Assembly (NCBI RefSeq): GCF_041415945.1
Contig: NZ_JBGCUS010000001.1
Span: forward strand, 3,162,001-3,226,000
Source: Ancylobacter sp. IITR112
Lineage (GTDB): Bacteria > Pseudomonadota > Alphaproteobacteria > Rhizobiales > Xanthobacteraceae
Length of the DNA stretch: 64,000 nt
Reading direction: 5' to 3'
How positions within the stretch are numbered: position 1 is the stretch's first letter; every line of letters begins with the position of its first letter. Position numbers and translations under genes: made by a program. This document shows positions 1-8,552 of the stretch, in pieces. The notes beneath the pieces are model-generated. The model was not told the origin of the DNA and did no database searches. It saw only the letters and a list, made by a program, of their open reading frames with translations.

Positions 1-44
1 ATCTGTCGGTATCGTGACGCCACCCTCCCCGCCCCGGGCCGCCC

Positions 45-1205
45 ATGCCGCTGCGCATCACCGAGACCGCGCCCTCCCCGTCCGGCGTGAGCCTGCCCGG
101 CGGGCGGGTGCACTGCCTCGACGGGCTGCGCGGGCTCGCTGCCTGTTCGGTGGTGGCGTTCCATTTCTTCTATGCCTTCACCCCCGCGCCCTTCACCGAT
201 TGGGGCCGCACCGGCTTCAGCCTGTGGGACACGCCGCTGGCGGTGCTGTGGAACGGGCATTTCGCCGTCGCCATCTTCTTCGTGCTGTCCGGCTTCGTGC
301 TGGCCGCCTCGGCGCCGGGCAGCGCCCGCGAGGCGCCGGCGATGATCGGGCTGCGCTATCTCAGGCTCGCCCTGCCCGCGCTCGCCTCCTCGGTGCTGGC
401 CTTCGCCTGGCTGATGAGCTTTCCCGAGGCGGCGCGCGAGGTGCAGGCGATGACCGGCAGCCGCTGGTTCCGCTGGACCTACCAGCCGCCGATCCCGCCC
501 TTCAGCCAGGCGCTGTGGGAAGGCGGGGTCGGCGCCTTTCTCGGCGGCAGCACCCGCTTCAACAACCCGCTCTGGACCATGCATGTCGAGTTTCTCGGCT
601 CGCTGCTGATCTATGGCGGCTATGCCGTGCTGCCCGGCCGGGCGCGCCCGCTGGCGATGGCGCTGGGCGGGCTGGCCCTTGGCGTGGCGGGCCAGTTCTC
701 GCTCGCCGCCTTTTGCGGCGGCGCGCTGGTGTTCGAGGGCCGGCATCTTCTGCGCGACCATTGGCGAGCGGGCTGCGCGCTGGGCCTCGCCGGCCTCGTC
801 CTCGGCGCCACCTATCCCGGCCATTCCCCCGAGGGCGGGCTGATCCCCTATGTGCTGTCCTTCCTCGGGCGCGACGGCACGCGGCAGATCGGCGCGGTGC
901 TGGTGCTGATCGCGCTGCTGATCACCCCCGCCATGCGCCGCCTGTTCGAGAGCACTCCGCTGCAGAAGCTGGGCGAACTCTCCTTCCCGCTCTACCTCGT
1001 GCATGTGCCGCTCATCGTCGCGCCGGCCTGCGCCTTCTATGCCCGCTTCGGCCCGCTCGATACGCCGGCGCTGGCCGGGCTGTTCGCGGCGACCTTCCTC
1101 GCCGCTCTGGCGCTGGCCGGCGTGCTGCTGGTCACGGTGGAGCGGCCGGTGCTGGCCGGGCTGCGGGCGGCACGCGCCCGGCTGCGACGCCCGGCGGCGA
1201 ACTGA
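45..1205 (+). CDS. Acyltransferase family 3 membrane protein
   Basis: This 386-residue integral membrane protein belongs to the acyltransferase 3 family, which transfers acetyl or other acyl groups to extracytoplasmic carbohydrates or lipids. The N-terminal block LDGLRGLAACSVVAFHFF carries the conserved Arg and His of the family. It is followed by FFVLSGFVLA, by NNPLWTMHVEF and by a C-terminal LGELSFPLYLVHVP segment, all typical. About ten hydrophobic segments are spread over the protein. An alternative ORF overlaps it in another frame but is rich in Arg/Ala and has no family motifs. The substrate is unknown. It lies far from the polysaccharide region in this window, so a role in decorating that glycan is only a guess. 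Confidence 0.88.
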   Translation: MPLRITETAPSPSGVSLPGGRVHCLDGLRGLAACSVVAFHFFYAFTPAPFTDWGRTGFSLWDTPLAVLWNGHFAVAIFFVLSGFVLAASAPGSAREAPAMIGLRYLRLALPALASSVLAFAWLMSFPEAAREVQAMTGSRWFRWTYQPPIPPFSQALWEGGVGAFLGGSTRFNNPLWTMHVEFLGSLLIYGGYAVLPGRARPLAMALGGLALGVAGQFSLAAFCGGALVFEGRHLLRDHWRAGCALGLAGLVLGATYPGHSPEGGLIPYVLSFLGRDGTRQIGAVLVLIALLITPAMRRLFESTPLQKLGELSFPLYLVHVPLIVAPACAFYARFGPLDTPALAGLFAATFLAALALAGVLLVTVERPVLAGLRAARARLRRPAAN

Positions 1206-1343
1206 GCCCGGCAGCGCGTTGAGGCCGCCGAGCGGATACCCGTCGCCGTGGCGCGTTTCGCAGTTCCGCCCTTTCATGCTTTTAAGAGCTGGCTCCACGC
1301 CCCTGCCGGCGTCCCAGCCCCTTCCGAGGTCAGGAGAACCGCG

Positions 1344-1910
1344 TTGCGGGTGACGAAAACCAAGCTTGCCGAACACCGGCGCTCGATCCTCGCCACGGCC
1401 TCGCGACTGTTCCGCGCCCGCGGCTTTCGCGATGTCGGCGTCGCCGAGATCATGCAGGCGAGCGGGCTCACCCATGGCGCCTTTTACGGCCATTTCCGCT
1501 CCAAGGCGGAACTGGCCGACCATGCCTGCCGCCACGCCTGCGAGGAAGGCACCCGGCACTGGCTGGCAACGGCCGACCTGACCACTCTTCTCGACCGCTA
1601 CCTCACCCCGGCCCATCGCGACAACCCGGCCAGTGGCTGCGCCCTTTCCGCGCTGGCGGCGGATGTCGCGCGCCAGTCGCCCGAGATGCAGAAGAGCTAT
1701 GCCAACGGGCTTGAGGGGTTCATCGGCGCGCTGGAGCGGCACATGAAGGAGCCGACGCCCGAGGCCCGGCGCCGGCAGGCGCTGGCGCTGCTCGCCACGC
1801 TGGTCGGCGCGCTGGCCATGGCGCGCGGCGTGGCGCAGGGCGAGCCCGCCCTCGCCGACGAGATTCTCACCGCCACGCGCGAGACGCTGCGCGGGCGTTT
1901 CGGCGCGTAA
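1344..1910 (+). CDS. TetR/AcrR family transcriptional regulator
   Basis: A predicted 188-residue TetR-type repressor. The N-terminal helix-turn-helix is clear: an ILATASRLFRARGFRDVGV segment, then EIMQASGLTHGAFYGHF, which is the recognition helix with the usual YxHF ending. The C-terminal ligand domain resembles the NemR/AcrR-like group but gives no ligand. I prefer the TTG at 1344, because AGGAG lies 7 nt upstream and the protein then starts just before the HTH. GTG at 1350 is an alternative, and an ATG at 1248 would add 32 residues of unlikely sequence. It reads in the same direction as its neighbours. The target is not evident: it could act on the upstream acyltransferase or on genes outside the window. 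Confidence 0.85.
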   Translation: MRVTKTKLAEHRRSILATASRLFRARGFRDVGVAEIMQASGLTHGAFYGHFRSKAELADHACRHACEEGTRHWLATADLTTLLDRYLTPAHRDNPASGCALSALAADVARQSPEMQKSYANGLEGFIGALERHMKEPTPEARRRQALALLATLVGALAMARGVAQGEPALADEILTATRETLRGRFGA

Positions 1911-1935
1911 AGGGGGCAAACGCCGTATTGCGCGA

Positions 1936-1988
1936 TCCGGTGCGGGCTGGTCGCATGCGCCGGACACAGCTCCGGTGCGGGATGCGAC
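1936..1988 (+). promoter_or_regulatory. Leader of amiC with direct repeat and hairpin
   Basis: The 84 bp between the TetR gene and amiC hold an 11-bp direct repeat, TCCGGTGCGGG, at 1936-1946 and 1971-1981. They also hold an imperfect hairpin. Its outer arms are GTCGCAT (1950-1956) and ATGCGAC (1982-1988), and an inner arm pair CCGGA/TCCGG encloses a 6-nt loop, CACAGC. The hairpin ends 6 nt before the amiC start codon, so it could limit ribosome access or act as an RNA target. The function is inferred. Confidence 0.45.
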
Positions 1989-1994
1989 AGGCGG

Positions 1995-3182
1995 ATGCGG
2001 GCGGATTTTCCAGCGGGTGGCGGCAGCGGCGCGGCGGCGACGCCCTGGCGCGTGGGGCTGCTGTTCTCCGCCACCGGCGTCACCTCGGGGGTCGAGACCT
2101 CGCAGCTTGGCGGCACGCGGCTCGCCATTGACGAGATCAACGCCGCCGGCGGCGTGCGCGGGCGCCCGGTGGAAGCCATCGCCTATGATCCCGCCTGCGA
2201 CCCGCGCGCCTTCCGCCGCTGCGCCGAAAGGTTGCTGACGACGGACGGCGTGCGCCTCATTTTCGGCTGCTACATGTCCTCCACCCGCAAGGCGGTGCTG
2301 CCGGTGGTGGAGGCGCGCGACGGGCTGCTGTTCTACCCCACCCTCTATGAGGGCTTCGAATATTCGCCGCGCTGCGTCTATACCGGCGCGGCGCCGAACC
2401 AGAATTCGATCCAGCTCGCCAGCTATCTGCTGCGCCATTACGGCAACCGTTTCTTCCTCATCGGCTCCGACTACGTCTACCCCTATGAATCCAACCGCAT
2501 CATGAGCGACTTCGTGCGGCAGTCGCGCGGGCAGGTGCTGGGCGAGACCTATGTGCCGCTCGGCGCGCCGGAGGCTGCCTTCGCCACGGTGATGGAGAGG
2601 GTGCGCGAGGCGCGGCCGGACGTGATCTTCTCCACCGTGGTCGGCGCCGACACCGCCAAGCTGCACGCCGCCCACCACGCCGCCGGCTTCGACGCCCGGC
2701 GCCTGCCCATCGCCAGCCTCACCACCAGCGAGGCGGAACTGGCGCTGATGCCGCGCGAGATGGCGCGCGGCCACATCACCGCCGCCCCCTTCTTCGAGAC
2801 GCTGGGCACCCCGGCGGCCCGGCGCTTCGTCGCCGCCTTCAAGAAGCGCCACGGCGTGCACCGGCCGGTGACGGCGGCAGCGGAAGCGGCCTATGTCCAG
2901 ATGCATCTGGCCATGCAGGCTCTGGAGCGCGCCGGCACCGACGCGCCCGAGCCGCTGCTCGCCGCGCTCGGCGGGTGCGGCTTCGACGCGCCGCAGGGGC
3001 GGGTGCGGATCGAGCCGGCCAATCACCATGCCTGGCTGCGCCCGCGCATCGCGCAGATCGGCGCCGACGGGCGCTTTCACATCGTCTGGGACGCGGGCGC
3101 CATGGTGCGGCCCGACCCCTATTGCGTGGCTCAGAACCTCGACGACTGGCCGGCCGATGGCCGCCGGTTCGCGCTGTCGTGA
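1995..3182 (+). CDS. amiC: AmiC-like amide sensor / amide-binding protein
   Basis: A 395-residue periplasmic-binding-protein fold of the AmiC/urea-ABC substrate-binding type. It begins directly with the fold (VGLLFSATGVTS...) and shows no signal peptide. This matches cytoplasmic AmiC of Pseudomonas, which binds amides and controls the antiterminator AmiR. Conserved stretches include LAIDEINAAGGV, FYPTLYEGFEYSP, YTGAAPNQN and FLIGSDYVYPYESNR. The usual AmiC length is about 385 residues. It is followed after 14 bp by the AmiR-like ANTAR protein and then by amidase, so a sensor-regulator-enzyme role is well supported. The alternative, an exported ABC-transport binding protein, is disfavoured by the missing signal peptide and by the absence of permease genes. 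Confidence 0.88.
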   Translation: MRADFPAGGGSGAAATPWRVGLLFSATGVTSGVETSQLGGTRLAIDEINAAGGVRGRPVEAIAYDPACDPRAFRRCAERLLTTDGVRLIFGCYMSSTRKAVLPVVEARDGLLFYPTLYEGFEYSPRCVYTGAAPNQNSIQLASYLLRHYGNRFFLIGSDYVYPYESNRIMSDFVRQSRGQVLGETYVPLGAPEAAFATVMERVREARPDVIFSTVVGADTAKLHAAHHAAGFDARRLPIASLTTSEAELALMPREMARGHITAAPFFETLGTPAARRFVAAFKKRHGVHRPVTAAAEAAYVQMHLAMQALERAGTDAPEPLLAALGGCGFDAPQGRVRIEPANHHAWLRPRIAQIGADGRFHIVWDAGAMVRPDPYCVAQNLDDWPADGRRFALS

Positions 3183-3196
3183 CAGGAGGCGGCGGG

Positions 3197-3829
3197 ATGG
3201 CGATGCAGGTGCTCAAGGATGTGCGCGGGCTGCGGGTGGAGGTGATCCACCCGCCGGACGAGGAGCGCGCCCAGCTCGTCGACCATCTGCGCCGCATCGG
3301 CTGCGCGGTTGGCCTCACCTGGCCGGTGCCGGCGGAATGGCCGGCGGAGGCCGATGTGGTGCTGCTCGCCATCGAGCCGGAGGCACGACCGGCGCTCGCC
3401 CGGCTGCTGAAAGCCGATGCCGCCCGCCGCCCGACGCTGATCGCCATTGTCGGCTATGAGAACCCGGCGACGCTGCAACTCGTGCTGGAATCGGGCGCAG
3501 TAGCGGTGGTGGAGCGGCCGATCCGCCCCTTCGGCCTTCTCACCACCCTCACCCTCGCCCGCACGCTGTGGCTGGAGCGCGAGGAAGCGCGCAAGCGCCT
3601 CGCCCGGCTGGAGCAGAAGCTCGCGGGGCTGCAGACGATCCAGCGGGCGAAGTCGATCCTGATGGAAAATCTCGGCCTCAGCGAGGAGGACGCGCATCAG
3701 AGCCTGCGCCGGCAGGCGATGGACAAGCGCGTGCCGATGGAGGACATGGCCGCCGCGCTGATCCATGCCAGCGAATTGCTGCAGCTTCTGCCCCGCCGCG
3801 AGGCGCGGTCCCCGGCCACCGGCTCTTGA
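3197..3829 (+). CDS. amiR: AmiR-like ANTAR-domain antiterminator
   Basis: A predicted 210-residue response-regulator-like protein. The N-terminal pseudo-receiver lacks an obvious phosphorylation pocket. Next comes a coiled-coil linker (REEARKRLARLEQKL). The C-terminal ANTAR RNA-binding domain includes IQRAKSILMENLGLSEEDAH followed by SLRRQAMDKRVPMEDMAAA. In the Pseudomonas ami system AmiC sequesters AmiR, and amides release it to prevent termination in the amidase leader. The start chosen is ATG 3197, with AGGAGG 7 nt upstream. ATG 3203 is possible. It lies 14 bp after amiC and 238 bp before the amidase gene, whose leader holds a candidate ANTAR hairpin. Confidence 0.88.
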   Translation: MAMQVLKDVRGLRVEVIHPPDEERAQLVDHLRRIGCAVGLTWPVPAEWPAEADVVLLAIEPEARPALARLLKADAARRPTLIAIVGYENPATLQLVLESGAVAVVERPIRPFGLLTTLTLARTLWLEREEARKRLARLEQKLAGLQTIQRAKSILMENLGLSEEDAHQSLRRQAMDKRVPMEDMAAALIHASELLQLLPRREARSPATGS

Positions 3830-3864
3830 TGCGGCGCGGCGATGATGATTGACTGTTGCGTCTG

Positions 3865-3992
3865 AACGAATTCCCGGCCTCGCCGGGCCTCGTTCGCCCC
3901 GGCCATCAAGGACGCTGGCCGGCCTTCGGCCCGCTCGCCCGCCGCCTCTGCGCGGCCGGAGGCGGGCCCGCTCCCGGAACAATGCGGTTCCG
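3865..3992 (+). promoter_or_regulatory. amiE leader with candidate ANTAR-target hairpin
   Basis: The 238-bp amiR-amiE gap is rich in inverted repeats. At 3975-3992, CGGAAC and GTTCCG enclose the hexaloop AATGCG. ANTAR proteins recognise hexaloop hairpins with A at loop position 1 and G at position 4, and this loop fits. A competing hairpin at 3957-3978 (CCGG...CCGG arms) shares bases with its left arm, as expected for an antitermination switch. Other stems lie at 3865-3894 and at 3937-3967 (GCCCGCC/GGCGGGC). I could not identify the usual second upstream hexaloop. The regulatory role is inferred. Confidence 0.5.
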
Positions 3993-4067
3993 CTCCCCTC
4001 GCTTTCCGACACCGCAGCGGCCCGCCGCCTGTGAGGCGCGCGCGTGCCCTTTTCGAGGAGACGTTCC

Positions 4068-5105
4068 ATGTTGCACGGCGACATTTCCAGCAGCAAAGAC
4101 ACCGTCGGCGTGGCGGTGGTGAACTACAAGATGCCCCGCCTCCACACCCGGGCCGAGGTGCTCGACAATGCCCGCAAGATCGCCGACATGGTGGTGGGCA
4201 TGAAGATCGGCCTGCCGGGGATGGATCTCGTGATCTTCCCTGAATACTCGACGCACGGAATCATGTATGATTCCAAGGAGATGTACGAGACCGCCTCGAC
4301 CATTCCCGGCGACGAGACCGAGATTTTCGCCGAAGCCTGCCGCAAGGCCAAGGTGTGGGGCGTGTTCTCGCTGACCGGCGAGCGCCACGAGGAGCACCCG
4401 CACAAGGCGCCCTACAACACGCTCATCCTGATGAACGACCACGGCGAGATCGTGCAGAAATACCGCAAGATCATGCCCTGGGTGCCGATCGAGGGCTGGT
4501 ATCCCGGCAATTGCACCTATGTGTCGGACGGGCCGAAGGGGCTGAAAATCTCGCTCATCATCTGCGACGACGGCAATTACCCGGAAATCTGGCGCGACTG
4601 CGCGATGAAGGGCGCCGAACTCATCGTGCGCTGCCAGGGCTATATGTACCCGGCCAAGGAGCAGCAGGTGCTGATGTCGAAGGCGATGGCCTTCGCCAAC
4701 AACGTCTATGTCGCGGTGGCCAACGCCTCGGGCTTTGACGGCGTCTATTCCTATTTCGGCCATTCGGCGATCGTCGGCTTTGACGGGCGCACGCTGGGCG
4801 AATGCGGCGAGGAGGACTATGGCATCCAGTACGCCGCGCTCTCCACCTCGCTGATCCGCGACGCGCGCCGGAACATGCAGTCGCAGAACCACCTCTTCAA
4901 GCTGCTGCACCGCGGCTATACCGGGATGATCAATTCCGGCGACGGCGACAAGGGCACGGCCGCCTGCCCCTATGATTTCTACGCCAAATGGATCGCCGAC
5001 CCGGAAGCCACGCGGGAAATGGTGGAATCCTTCACCCGCAGCACCGTCGGCACCGAGGAATGCCCGATCGAGGGCATTCCCAACCCCGACACCGCGCATC
5101 GGTGA
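4068..5105 (+). CDS. amiE: Aliphatic amidase (acylamide amidohydrolase)
   Basis: A 345-residue nitrilase-superfamily amidase that hydrolyses short aliphatic amides to the acid and ammonia. It aligns almost without gaps to Pseudomonas AmiE (346 residues), as recalled: [18 protein letters not shown] at the start, then [10 protein letters not shown] and [11 protein letters not shown]. The catalytic triad is visible: Glu59 in FPEYS, Lys134 in QKYRKI and Cys166 in [13 protein letters not shown] 4068 has GAGGAG 7 nt upstream. The gene is last in the amiC-amiR-amiE array and ends before two strong hairpins. It probably supplies nitrogen or carbon from amides under AmiC/AmiR control. Formamidase is a related alternative, but the sequence fits AmiE better. 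Confidence 0.95.
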   Translation: MLHGDISSSKDTVGVAVVNYKMPRLHTRAEVLDNARKIADMVVGMKIGLPGMDLVIFPEYSTHGIMYDSKEMYETASTIPGDETEIFAEACRKAKVWGVFSLTGERHEEHPHKAPYNTLILMNDHGEIVQKYRKIMPWVPIEGWYPGNCTYVSDGPKGLKISLIICDDGNYPEIWRDCAMKGAELIVRCQGYMYPAKEQQVLMSKAMAFANNVYVAVANASGFDGVYSYFGHSAIVGFDGRTLGECGEEDYGIQYAALSTSLIRDARRNMQSQNHLFKLLHRGYTGMINSGDGDKGTAACPYDFYAKWIADPEATREMVESFTRSTVGTEECPIEGIPNPDTAHR

Positions 5106-5121
5106 GGGGCGCCTTCCTGTC

Positions 5122-5212
5122 CCTCTCCCCAATGGGGAGAGGAAGAGGCAGGGTTCCGCCGCCGTGCCCCTTCTCGTCATCCCGGATCGTCCTTCGGGCG
5201 TCCGGGATGACG
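5122..5212. terminator. Two intergenic palindromes between convergent genes
   Basis: The gap between amiE and the VWA gene, which converge here, holds two perfect stems. The first is CCTCTCCCC/GGGGAGAGG (5122-5130 and 5134-5142) with loop AAT. The second is CGTCATCCCGGA/TCCGGGATGACG (5175-5186 and 5201-5212), with a further inner stem. They probably act as a bidirectional terminator. Both also look like dispersed intergenic palindromes common in rhizobial genomes. Neither has a T-tract. Confidence 0.65.
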
Positions 5213-5219
5213 GCTCCCC

Positions 5220-7556
5220 TCACCGCCGGGCGAGGCGGAAATAGAGTTCCGACAGGCGCAGCGGCAACTCCTCCAGCCGGCGCACCGGCATGGCATTGGC
5301 CGCGCCGAAGATGAGCGGGGCGGCGCCCACCCCGGCGGGGTCGAGGGTGACGCCGAACGTGTCGATGCCCTGCCCCCGCAACTGCCGCACCGCGCGGCGC
5401 GCATCTTCCACGAGGTCGGCGGCCGGCGTGTCGATGTCGGCGGGCTCGCCATCGCTGAGCACCAGGATGAGCCTGCGGAAGGCGCGGATGCGGGAGATTT
5501 CCGCCCCGGCATGACGCAGCGCGGCGCCGAGCCGGGTCGACAGGCCGGAGGACAGGCCGGCGAGACGGGCGATCGCCGCGCCGTCATACGCCTCGCCGAC
5601 GCCCTTCACCTCGCACAGCCCCACCTCGCCGCGCCCGTTCGAGGCGAAGGCGAGCAGGGCGAAGCGGTCGCCCAGCGCCTCAAGCGCCTCTCCCAGCATC
5701 GCCACGGCGAGCTTTTCCACCTCCAGCACGCTGCGCCCGTCGGCCAGCCGCGCGCGGGTGGAATGCGACATGTCGATGAGCACCAGCACGGCGAGATCGC
5801 GCTGGGTGAGCGCGGTGGCGCGGAACACATTGAGGTCCGGCACCGCGCCGGCGCGGCGGGCGATGGCGGCCTCGATCACCGCATCGAGGTCGAGATCGGC
5901 GCCTTCCGCCTGCCGCTTCAGCCGGGTGGCGCGGCCGAGCTTCGCCGCCTTCACCAGCCGGGCGATGCGCGCGCGTGCCGGGCCGGCCGCCTCCAGCGCG
6001 CGGCGCAGGGCGACGCCGTCGCCCGCGACCGGCGCCAGCGCGCGGACGGACACCCAGTCCGGCCGCTCCAGCCCCGCCTGCGCGTCCCATTCGGGATAGG
6101 TGGCGATCACCGCCCCCACCCCCTGCGGCGGCGCTGGCCGGGCGCGGCCGGCGGCGGCCGGCGCGGGCGCTCCCTCGCTCGGCCCATCCTCGCCGTGCCG
6201 GCGCGCGGCGCGGGCGGCCTGCACGATGAGCGGCACCTCCGCGCCCGGCTCGGGGTCATGGGCGGAAAAATCCCATAATCCCAGCCCGTCATCGCGATAG
6301 GCGGGCTCGACCACATGGCCGCGCGCGTCGAAGCGCAGGCGGCGCTGGCCGACATCATTGGCGAGCCGCGTGCCGATATCGAGGCTGAGCGCGGGATCGT
6401 CGAGCCGCTCGCGCGCGGCGGCGAACAGCGCCTGCGCCTTGCCCACCAGCGCGTCGGGATCGGCATATCCAGGGTCGAACAGCCCGCGCGCGAGCCGGGC
6501 GAGCAGGGCGGCGAGCGTCGGCCCGTCCTCGGGCGAGGCGCGGTGATAGCCGCCCCACAGCCGGCGCAGGCCGGGATAGCGCATCATGGCCAGCGTCTCG
6601 ACGCGGGCATCCTCGACGAGGCCGGCGAGCGCCATCTGCACCGGCTTGAATTTGTTGATGGGAAAAGGCGGGCCGCCGAAGACCCGATGCGCCCCGGCAT
6701 GCAGGGCGGCGGCGCGATAGAGAAGGCGCGCCGCCTCGCCCTCCACCCCCGGGAACACCTCCGGCAGGCGGATGACCGGGCCGGCGAGATTGGCCCGCGC
6801 CGGCACCGCCTCGCCCGCCGGCGGCAGCGGCTGCAGCGGCGCCTGCTCGCCCCACAGAGCGGCGAGCAGGCGCTTGAGTTCCATCTCCATTTCGGCGAAG
6901 CCCGGCCCGGCGCCGATGCGCGCGAGCAGCGACAGCGCCAGAGGATCTTCCAGCGCGAAGAAAGCGCGCTGGCGCGCCCGATCCCGCCCCGCCGCCTTCA
7001 GCCCGGCGGCGATGAAGCCTTCAAAGGCCGCGACATGGCCGGGCCGCACCAGCCGGCGCGCCTGCGCCGCCACCGGCTCGACACAGTCCGGCGCCGCCTG
7101 CGCCAGGGTGAGAAGCGCCCGCCACCACAGGGCGCGCGCGTCCTCGTCCGGCAGGCGCGGGGCGAGGACGACGAGCGCGTTCAGCGAGGCGATCGTGGCC
7201 TGCCCGCCGGCGGCCCGGCACAGAGCGGCGGCGGCGCGCCCGGTCTCGCCCAGCGCCGCCGGGGACAGGCGGGGCGACAGATCGAGGCTGGCGCGGGCAT
7301 AGGCGAGCAGCGCCGCCGCGCCGGCATTGACCGCGAGCAGTGCCAGCGCGCCTTCGGCCCATTCACCGAGCGCCGCCGCGCCATGGCGCCGGGCAAGCCG
7401 GGCCTGCGTCTCGCGGAACACCCCCGCCAGCGCCTCGCGCGGGGCGAGCAGGCGGGCGAGGCGGGCGGCGGCGGCCTCGTCGACGACGCTGTCCATGGCG
7501 GGCGGACTTGTGGCGGGCAGGCGTGTGGCAGGCGGATTCATGGCAGGCGGATTCAT
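5220..7556 (-). CDS. CbbO/NorD-type VWA-domain protein
   Basis: A 778-residue protein with a large helical N-terminal region and a C-terminal von Willebrand A domain. The MIDAS motif DMSHST starts at Asp595, and downstream [14 protein letters not shown] is typical of the domain. CbbO and NorD proteins pair with a MoxR-type ATPase to remodel or activate a metalloenzyme (RuBisCO for CbbO, NO reductase for NorD). The length and architecture fit CbbO better. The start ATG at 7556 overlaps the ATPase stop as ATGA, so translation is probably coupled. The N-terminus is four pentapeptide units ([20 protein letters not shown]) from a DNA repeat, and ATG 7496 (MDSVVDEA) is a plausible alternative start. 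No client enzyme gene is in the window. Confidence 0.82.
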   Translation of the reverse strand: MNPPAMNPPATRLPATSPPAMDSVVDEAAAARLARLLAPREALAGVFRETQARLARRHGAAALGEWAEGALALLAVNAGAAALLAYARASLDLSPRLSPAALGETGRAAAALCRAAGGQATIASLNALVVLAPRLPDEDARALWWRALLTLAQAAPDCVEPVAAQARRLVRPGHVAAFEGFIAAGLKAAGRDRARQRAFFALEDPLALSLLARIGAGPGFAEMEMELKRLLAALWGEQAPLQPLPPAGEAVPARANLAGPVIRLPEVFPGVEGEAARLLYRAAALHAGAHRVFGGPPFPINKFKPVQMALAGLVEDARVETLAMMRYPGLRRLWGGYHRASPEDGPTLAALLARLARGLFDPGYADPDALVGKAQALFAAARERLDDPALSLDIGTRLANDVGQRRLRFDARGHVVEPAYRDDGLGLWDFSAHDPEPGAEVPLIVQAARAARRHGEDGPSEGAPAPAAAGRARPAPPQGVGAVIATYPEWDAQAGLERPDWVSVRALAPVAGDGVALRRALEAAGPARARIARLVKAAKLGRATRLKRQAEGADLDLDAVIEAAIARRAGAVPDLNVFRATALTQRDLAVLVLIDMSHSTRARLADGRSVLEVEKLAVAMLGEALEALGDRFALLAFASNGRGEVGLCEVKGVGEAYDGAAIARLAGLSSGLSTRLGAALRHAGAEISRIRAFRRLILVLSDGEPADIDTPAADLVEDARRAVRQLRGQGIDTFGVTLDPAGVGAAPLIFGAANAMPVRRLEELPLRLSELYFRLARR
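7526..7555. repeat. Perfect 15-bp tandem duplication at a start codon
   Basis: TGGCAGGCGGATTCA occurs twice head to tail (7526-7540 and 7541-7555). On the minus strand each copy carries an ATG of the VWA gene, so the start codon is duplicated. Two further degenerate units lie downstream in the gene. Confidence 0.8.
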
Positions 7557-8371
7557 GGGAGGCAGGCGGATATCGCCGCGCCGAGCACGCGGCGCATCTC
7601 GGCATCGTCGGTCAGCGGCAGGACGATCGCCGCCTCCACCGCCGCCGGCAGCGGCACGCCGCCGGCCGCCAGCCGCCCGGCATGAATGAGCATGCGGGTC
7701 GAGGCGCCCTCTTCCAGCCCCTGGCCGCGCAGGTTTCGCGAGCAGGCGGCGATGGCGACGAGAAGGCGCGCCAGAGAGAGGTCGGTGCCTGCCTCGCGCG
7801 TGACGATCTCGGCTTCCAGCTCCGGGGCGGGATAGTCGAAGGCAATGGCGACGAAGCGCTGCTTGGTCGACTCCTTCAGATCCTTCACCGCGCTCTGGTA
7901 GCCGGGGTTGTAGGAGATGACGAGCTGGAAATCGGCATGGGCGGGGATCAGCTCATTGCGCTTTTCCAGCGGCAGCAGGCGCCGCGCATCGGTGAGCGGG
8001 TGGATGACGACGGTGGTGTCCTGCCGGGCCTCGACGATCTCGTCGAGATAGCAGATGGCGCCATGGCGCACCGCCTGGGTCAGCGGCCCGTCCTGCCACA
8101 CCGTGCCCTCGGGACCGAGCAGGAAGCGGCCGGCGAGGTCGGCGGCGGTCATGTCCTCATGCGCCGCCACGGTGATCAGTGGCCGGCCGAGCCGCCAGGC
8201 CATGTGTTCGACAAAGCGGGTCTTGCCGCAGCCGGTGGGGCCTTTCAGCATCACCGGCAGGCGGTGGCGCCAGGCCGCTTCGAACACGGCGATCTCATCG
8301 CCGACCGGGCGGTAATAGGGCTCGGCGGCGAGGCGATAGGCGGCGAGGTCGGGCGAGAAGGAGCCGTGCAT
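7553..8371 (-). CDS. CbbQ/NorQ/NirQ-type MoxR AAA+ ATPase
   Basis: A 272-residue MoxR-class AAA+ ATPase. Walker A is GPTGCGKT at residues 44-51 and Walker B is AICYLDEI. A highly conserved run follows: [20 protein letters not shown], then [13 protein letters not shown] and STKQRFVA. The C-terminal CbbQ/NirQ extension is present. Members act with a VWA partner as metallochaperone or activator complexes, and that partner follows directly with a 4-bp ATGA overlap. ATG 8371 is chosen because conserved sequence begins there; the ORF extends 32 residues upstream with unrelated composition. Sequence alone does not separate CbbQ from NorQ, so no gene symbol is given. No cbbL/S or norB/C lies nearby. 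Confidence 0.88.
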   Translation of the reverse strand: MHGSFSPDLAAYRLAAEPYYRPVGDEIAVFEAAWRHRLPVMLKGPTGCGKTRFVEHMAWRLGRPLITVAAHEDMTAADLAGRFLLGPEGTVWQDGPLTQAVRHGAICYLDEIVEARQDTTVVIHPLTDARRLLPLEKRNELIPAHADFQLVISYNPGYQSAVKDLKESTKQRFVAIAFDYPAPELEAEIVTREAGTDLSLARLLVAIAACSRNLRGQGLEEGASTRMLIHAGRLAAGGVPLPAAVEAAIVLPLTDDAEMRRVLGAAISACLP

Positions 8372-8519
8372 GGGCACTCCGCGGCAAGGGCGTGGCCATC
8401 CTTCGCACAGGCGCGGACGGCCCCGCAGATCAGGGGCGGTCGGCAATCCCTGCCGGAGCGCGGGCAACGGCTCTGGTGCCCGGCGGCGCCATTAGACGGT
8501 CATTCGCCGCGCCGCACAA

Positions 8520-8534
8520 GGGGCGTGGCGCCCC
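8520..8534 (-). terminator. Hairpin after the ABC export operon
   Basis: GGGGCG, TGG and CGCCCC form a 6-bp GC stem with a 3-nt loop, 19 bp beyond the stop of the last permease gene on the minus strand. There is no T-run, so it is a weak intrinsic terminator candidate. Confidence 0.4.
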
Positions 8535-8552
8535 CGCCAGCTTGCACGCCGC

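Noticed and set aside
14..1222. 402-residue ORF overlapping the acyltransferase
   Set aside because: It lies in another frame, is dominated by Arg, Ala and Gly as expected for a GC-rich shadow, and has no family motif, while the other frame has clear acyltransferase 3 motifs.
7526..7555. CRISPR-like repeat
   Set aside because: The units are directly adjacent without spacers and lie in a coding region.
5220..8371. RuBisCO or denitrification locus
   Set aside because: Only the CbbQ/CbbO-type pair is present. No large or small RuBisCO subunit, nor NO reductase gene, is in the window.
8372..8467. 32-residue N-terminal extension of the CbbQ-like protein
   Set aside because: The sequence before ATG 8371 does not resemble the family and is Arg/Pro-rich.
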